Shown here piece after piece: positions 60,619 to 64,000 of a DNA stretch of 64,000 nt; position 1 is the first letter of the stretch; each line of letters begins with the position of its first letter. The position numbers were made by a program, and so were the translations under genes. Below the pieces are notes generated by a model, which was not told where the DNA came from, did no database searches, and saw only the letters and a program-made list of their open reading frames with translations. Source of the DNA: Gracilaria gracilis (taxonomy: Eukaryota > Rhodophyta > Florideophyceae > Gracilariales > Gracilariaceae); NCBI GenBank assembly GCA_030374805.1, contig JARGSG010000189.1, positions 310,001 to 374,000 of the forward strand, in the 5' to 3' direction.

Positions 60619-60828
60619 CTAATCTTGTCCTCCCACACACGGCCTGCAGCTCCCATCCTCAACCACACCCTGCTTGTCCGTGCGCGTCGTACCTTGCGCC
60701 TCGACCCTCGCGTACCACATGAATTTGCACCGCACGCCAAAACACACCGTCAGCCCTTCTTCACATTTGTAGTATCCCTCCTTGCACTTCACTCGGCCAT
60801 ATCCGTTGCCCGCATCCATCTCGCCCAC
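60619..60828 (-). pseudogene. Cys-rich extracellular-type gene relic, right copy
   Basis: Counterpart of 48950-49184. It reads VKCKEGYYKCEEGLTVCFGV and, in the same frame, VEDGSCRPCVGGQD before a stop. One base more in a T run than the left copy changes the frame after the fifth Cys, so the two copies decay differently. Confidence 0.45.
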
Positions 60829-61330
60829 CAGAAACGTACAGGCATGTATTGTAGCCCTATCTCAGTCCGAGTCCTTCTCAACAATATATACACAAGCTGC
60901 TATTCACGGCACACGACCAGCCCGGTCTGATGCGCCAGACTCAACATCTCGACACCACCAACTGCACAGGTCATTCACCCTCAAATAACACCACGACCTG
61001 TGTGCTGCCTCGTGAGATGCTTCCATGTAACGCGAGTACCCCGTGTCCCATGCCTAAGTGACGAATATCTTCCCCACTCACACACACACCTCTTCCTCAC
61101 TCACCAAGAATAACTTGGTACCTGTCCTACTCTTCGAATTATCATTCGTACCAAAGAAGTTCTCTCTCACCTTTTCTCCCTTCGTTGTAATTAACAGCCC
61201 GACGCCTCGACCGCGCCGCAGCCAATTCTCTACTAAACCCCCGCCTCCACACCCCCCACAGCCTCTCCCGACTTCCCTCGTCGCAAGTACGTCTTTGACA
61301 GAAAGCCGATACTACTTTTCCGTGCCCAAA

Positions 61331-62143
61331 ATGCGTTCGTGTTGTTTTCAACATTTTTCCCAACCTGATGCCAGTCCGCGCAGCCTTTTACTTCACCCAA
61401 CCAATGCCCCTATTCGCGGGGGGTGCGACCCGGAAGACGTCACGATGTCGTTCTGGGACGTGCCTTCGCTCTCTTGGGAATCTCGAGAGAGAGACGTGGT
61501 CATGGGGGAAATCTTTGCGCAAGATCCGTGCCACAGTGAGAGCGCGTTCGACCCAATGGATGTCGACTATCCCACTCCGGAACCGCCCGTCAATGGCGCA
61601 ACTCTGGAGCAGTCGTACTTTGATGGCGTCAAATTGCGTCTCAATGACCAGTGGTATACGGAGCTTGATTGGCGCGGGCCTGGTATCAAGCGCGCGGCTT
61701 CGGCCTTGCCGGAACAGCGTGCTCCCAAACGGCGGCGGTGTGGCGATTACCAAATGTCGTTCACCCGTCGCCGCCCCGCGACGCGTCCTGCGCTCGCGAC
61801 TGGGAACAAGCGCGCCGCTTCGGAATTGCTGGAGCAGTGTTCCCCCAAACGGCAGCGGTGTGGCGATTATCAAATGTCGTTCATTCCTCGCCGCCCCGTG
61901 AAGCGTCCTGCGCTCGCGGCTGGGAACAAGCGCGCCGCTTCGGCGTTGCTGGAGCAGCGTGCACCTAAGCGGCGGCGGTGTGGCGATTACAACATGCCAT
62001 TCAGCCGTCGCTGGTCCGCGAAGCGTCCTGCGCTCGAGGACATCAACCACCGTCCAGCCAAGCGGCTGCGGTCCTGGATACAGCCGTATCTGGACCACGT
62101 GACGGAGCTCAAGGCGCACTACCAGCGGGTTGTGGCAGCCTGA
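61331..62143 (+). CDS. NLS-repeat protein of unknown function, right copy
   Basis: 270 residues from ATG 61331, almost identical to the left copy. The few differences include QPSFQP/QHFSQP near the start and single changes in the repeats (AKRPAL/ATRPAL). All three 40-residue repeats, the basic clusters and the C-terminal helix are kept. The frame upstream is also open and alike (SLTKNNLVPVLLFELSFVPK), which may be coding from a non-ATG start or just shared DNA. Confidence 0.6.
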   Translation: MRSCCFQHFSQPDASPRSLLLHPTNAPIRGGCDPEDVTMSFWDVPSLSWESRERDVVMGEIFAQDPCHSESAFDPMDVDYPTPEPPVNGATLEQSYFDGVKLRLNDQWYTELDWRGPGIKRAASALPEQRAPKRRRCGDYQMSFTRRRPATRPALATGNKRAASELLEQCSPKRQRCGDYQMSFIPRRPVKRPALAAGNKRAASALLEQRAPKRRRCGDYNMPFSRRWSAKRPALEDINHRPAKRLRSWIQPYLDHVTELKAHYQRVVAA

Positions 62144-62404
62144 GTATCTGATGGCCTTGCAATGGCACAGCGGACCCACAGCGGACCCAGTTGTGACACA
62201 TGCTGCGCTTTGCGCGGTGTGGTCACTGTTACCCAATTGGACTGCCTACTAGAGAATGCGCCTCACGGCGTGTTCAGTGGGTGGTCCGGGCGACTGGAGC
62301 GGTGCCGCGAGGTACTGCTTCCGTCGCTCCATCTTTCTTTGATCGTAGCAGTTATCTCTACAAACGAGTCAGCCGTATACGGTATGAGTTTGTGGATATA
62401 ACTC

Positions 62405-62514
62405 GCTCATTCTAACGATCTCTGGACCACTTCACGTGACTGTGACATGCAATCAACTGAGATGTGTGTATGTCACAGTCACTTGAAGTGGCCCAAAGAT
62501 CGTTCGATTGAGTG
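62405..62514. repeat. 45-bp-stem hairpin, right arm copy
   Basis: Same hairpin as at 47254-47367. Both arms of the stem have changed a little (for example CACGTGACTGTGAC here), but pairing is largely kept. Confidence 0.85.
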
Positions 62515-62646
62515 TGTTGCTATCTTACCTTCATATGCCAGATATTCTGTTCATTAGAAAAATTCGCCATACAAACGCTTTCCAAACTGTTCTCTATTGC
62601 AAACGACATAACATTATGTAGCAAACATACTCACGTTGTGGATACC

Positions 62647-62868
62647 ATGTCAGGCACACGTGGTGTGGTTCAGTGTAGCATAACAAATCAAGGTCCGATT
62701 CAAGTCAATACCGCAAATGCTCGACAAAAGTTAGAAACAACTTCCACTCAAATGCAAATGTGTATGACTCCGCCTGCCTTTCAATCTCAAGTTCTTCTAC
62801 TATTAACATCTATTCACTTCTATGATGACGTTGGCATGGAAGGTAGCAGTGTAACGTGTTTCTCATGA
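62647..62868 (+). CDS. Small ORF of the inverted duplication, right copy
   Basis: ATG 62647 (MSGTRGVVQCSITNQGPIQV) gives 73 codons. It differs from the left copy by replacements such as EKARQ/NARQ and by a longer end. Confidence 0.3.
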   Translation: MSGTRGVVQCSITNQGPIQVNTANARQKLETTSTQMQMCMTPPAFQSQVLLLLTSIHFYDDVGMEGSSVTCFS

Positions 62869-63034
62869 GATGAACTAGGGCAGCTCTCCCACACTCGGTA
62901 ATCTAATTCGCGCATTATGAATGCCATACATTTATCACTATACTTTCGGTATGCTAAACATACCTGGAGTATGAAATCTACTAAACAGTTGGAACCATGG
63001 GCTGTCATCACTATTCAATTCACTAGAACGTTCA

Positions 63035-64000
63035 CTAGAACGTGACTGCGAAATCGAAAGCAGAGCGAGGTGAGCCCTTTGATTCTTTCTCTTCGCCCAG
63101 CTTGTTTCCTGGAATGGGCTTCTTCGAACGTTCGGGTGTCCTGATTTCGGTCGTTTCGCAGCTCGAGGGGAACTTAGCGAGCTTGGTAATGTTTTCTTCT
63201 ACCGCCTTCCCTTCACCATGAGCCAAATGGACGGGGTCAACACCGTACGGAAGACAAACTGCACAGGCTTCGAATTCAGGAGGCGGCGAGTCTGTTGCAG
63301 TTTTCGAATTGCGGAGATGCTTGCATGTTCCGATGTGGAATTTTCGTCCCGTTCTCGTTGTGTAGAATCTCGCTTGTCTTGAGTTGCTTGGCACAGATCC
63401 CGAGTCCTGAGAATCCTCGTTTCTACAACGGCCGTTTTCACTTTTTGAATGCAGTGATGATTCACGAACACGGTCTTGACTTTCCTCGGCTGTTCCTAAT
63501 GGAGTTGTTCCGTTCGGTAAACAGACCCGACAAGGGGCATAACCTGACGGTGGAGCATCTCTAGGGATCTTCGACCGACTAAGCCACTTGCAGCCATCAA
63601 CGTGATATCTTGTACCTGTAGTTGTGATGTAATATGTTCCCGTGTTTGGTGGTGCACGAGAGAACGAACTGCTGCCAGATGAATTTCGTTGGGATGCGAG
63701 AACTGAACGTGTGCTTTCCCTTGGAACACCGTTCGGTAAACATACACGACAAGGGTCATATCCAACAGGTGGAGAATCTCTGGGAATCTTCGATCGGCTC
63801 AGCCACTTACACCCGTCGACATGGTATTTCACACCTGTGTTTGTGATGTAGAATGCCTTAGGAGCAACATACACCTCTGACGAGCAGGGCTCTTCGACTT
63901 CCCTTTCCACAAATGAAGAGCCAGCTCCCAAAGGTGCCCCACCAGGAAGACAGACGCGACAAGGACGATAACCTTGTGGTGGGCAATCCTTAGGTATTTT
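63035..64000 (-). CDS. Protein with repeated Ada/nuclease-type zinc-binding motifs (5' end beyond window)
   Basis: The frame is open to the right edge, so the N-terminus is missing; 321 residues are visible. Three full copies and part of a fourth of one module are seen: FYITNTGVKYHVDGCKWLSR then SKIPRDSPPVGYDPCRVCLP; YYITTTGTRYHVDGCKWLSR; FYTTRTGRKFHIGTCKHLRN; and at the edge KIPKDCPPQGYRPCRVCLPG. The pattern His-x3-Cys, Ser-Lys, ...Pro-Cys-x-x-Cys is the small metal-binding motif found at the C-terminus of bacterial thermonuclease-type and competence proteins and related to the Ada zinc site. Tandem use is unusual. Linkers are Ser/Arg-rich and the C-terminus (PERSKKPIPGN onward) is basic. 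Possibly DNA- or metal-binding; function unknown. Confidence 0.7.
   Translation of the reverse strand, partial: KIPKDCPPQGYRPCRVCLPGGAPLGAGSSFVEREVEEPCSSEVYVAPKAFYITNTGVKYHVDGCKWLSRSKIPRDSPPVGYDPCRVCLPNGVPRESTRSVLASQRNSSGSSSFSRAPPNTGTYYITTTGTRYHVDGCKWLSRSKIPRDAPPSGYAPCRVCLPNGTTPLGTAEESQDRVRESSLHSKSENGRCRNEDSQDSGSVPSNSRQARFYTTRTGRKFHIGTCKHLRNSKTATDSPPPEFEACAVCLPYGVDPVHLAHGEGKAVEENITKLAKFPSSCETTEIRTPERSKKPIPGNKLGEEKESKGSPRSAFDFAVTF

Larger units (their letters stand above)
60500..62996. repeat. Large inverted duplication, right arm
   Basis: Reverse-complement partner of 46773-49310. It ends at CAGTTGGAACC (62986-62996). The arms are separated by about 11.2 kb of unique sequence. Confidence 0.9.

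Overview
This is a nuclear chromosome segment of a photosynthetic eukaryote with an intron-poor genome. The best guess is a red alga of the Porphyridium kind, but that is an inference. The window holds plainly eukaryotic genes (PRMT1, eIF3b, DNA primase large subunit, PAM16, CMC1, CLEC16A family). Plastid or algal markers are a DUF1995 (LPA3-like) protein with a transit-peptide-like N-terminus, a plant-type HemB with Asp in place of the Zn-binding Cys, and a stand-alone TrpF. Only two introns could be placed with confidence, in eIF3b and CMC1.

Layout. 1-8.9 kb is AT-rich and transposon-laden: relics of PIF/Harbinger transposases on both strands, a PiggyBac-like transposase relic with its C-terminal zinc ribbon, and a decayed gene of unknown type. 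9-12.3 kb holds two divergent paralogous AIG1/GIMAP-like GTPases that lack the usual (T/N)KxD motif. 13-29.2 kb is the housekeeping core: CBS-domain protein, PRMT1, a signal-peptide/TM protein resembling V-ATPase accessory subunits, a CLEC16A/GFS9-like protein, primase large subunit, eIF3b, CMC1, the DUF1995 protein and TrpF. 29.5-31.65 kb is an irregular array of noncoding repeats. 32-38.7 kb is extremely GC-rich and compact: HemB, a Myb/SANT-like protein, a tetraspanin-like protein and PAM16 on the minus strand, then a coiled-coil membrane protein on the plus strand and an unknown small gene on the minus strand. Microsatellites encode acidic and Pro/Ser runs there.

40.2-46.2 kb is a tandem duplication of a unit of about 3.15 kb, each copy carrying a 247-residue Cys-containing protein of unknown function. 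46.8-49.3 kb and 60.5-63.0 kb are the two arms of a large inverted duplication of about 2.5 kb. Each arm carries a 270-residue protein with three 40-residue basic (NLS-like) repeats, a small ORF, a long hairpin and a decaying Cys-rich gene. Between the arms lie a secreted vWA-domain protein, a membrane protein of unknown function, a candidate eukaryotic tRNA-dependent cyclodipeptide synthase (CDPS) with a frameshifted paralogue 3 kb away, a LINE RNase H relic and an unexplained coding fragment. The right edge cuts a protein built of repeated zinc-binding motifs.

Most promising observations: the CDPS-like pair; the inverted duplication with its NLS-repeat protein and hairpin; and the GTPase pair with a degenerate G4 motif. 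All identifications come from reading motifs by eye. No database search was run.
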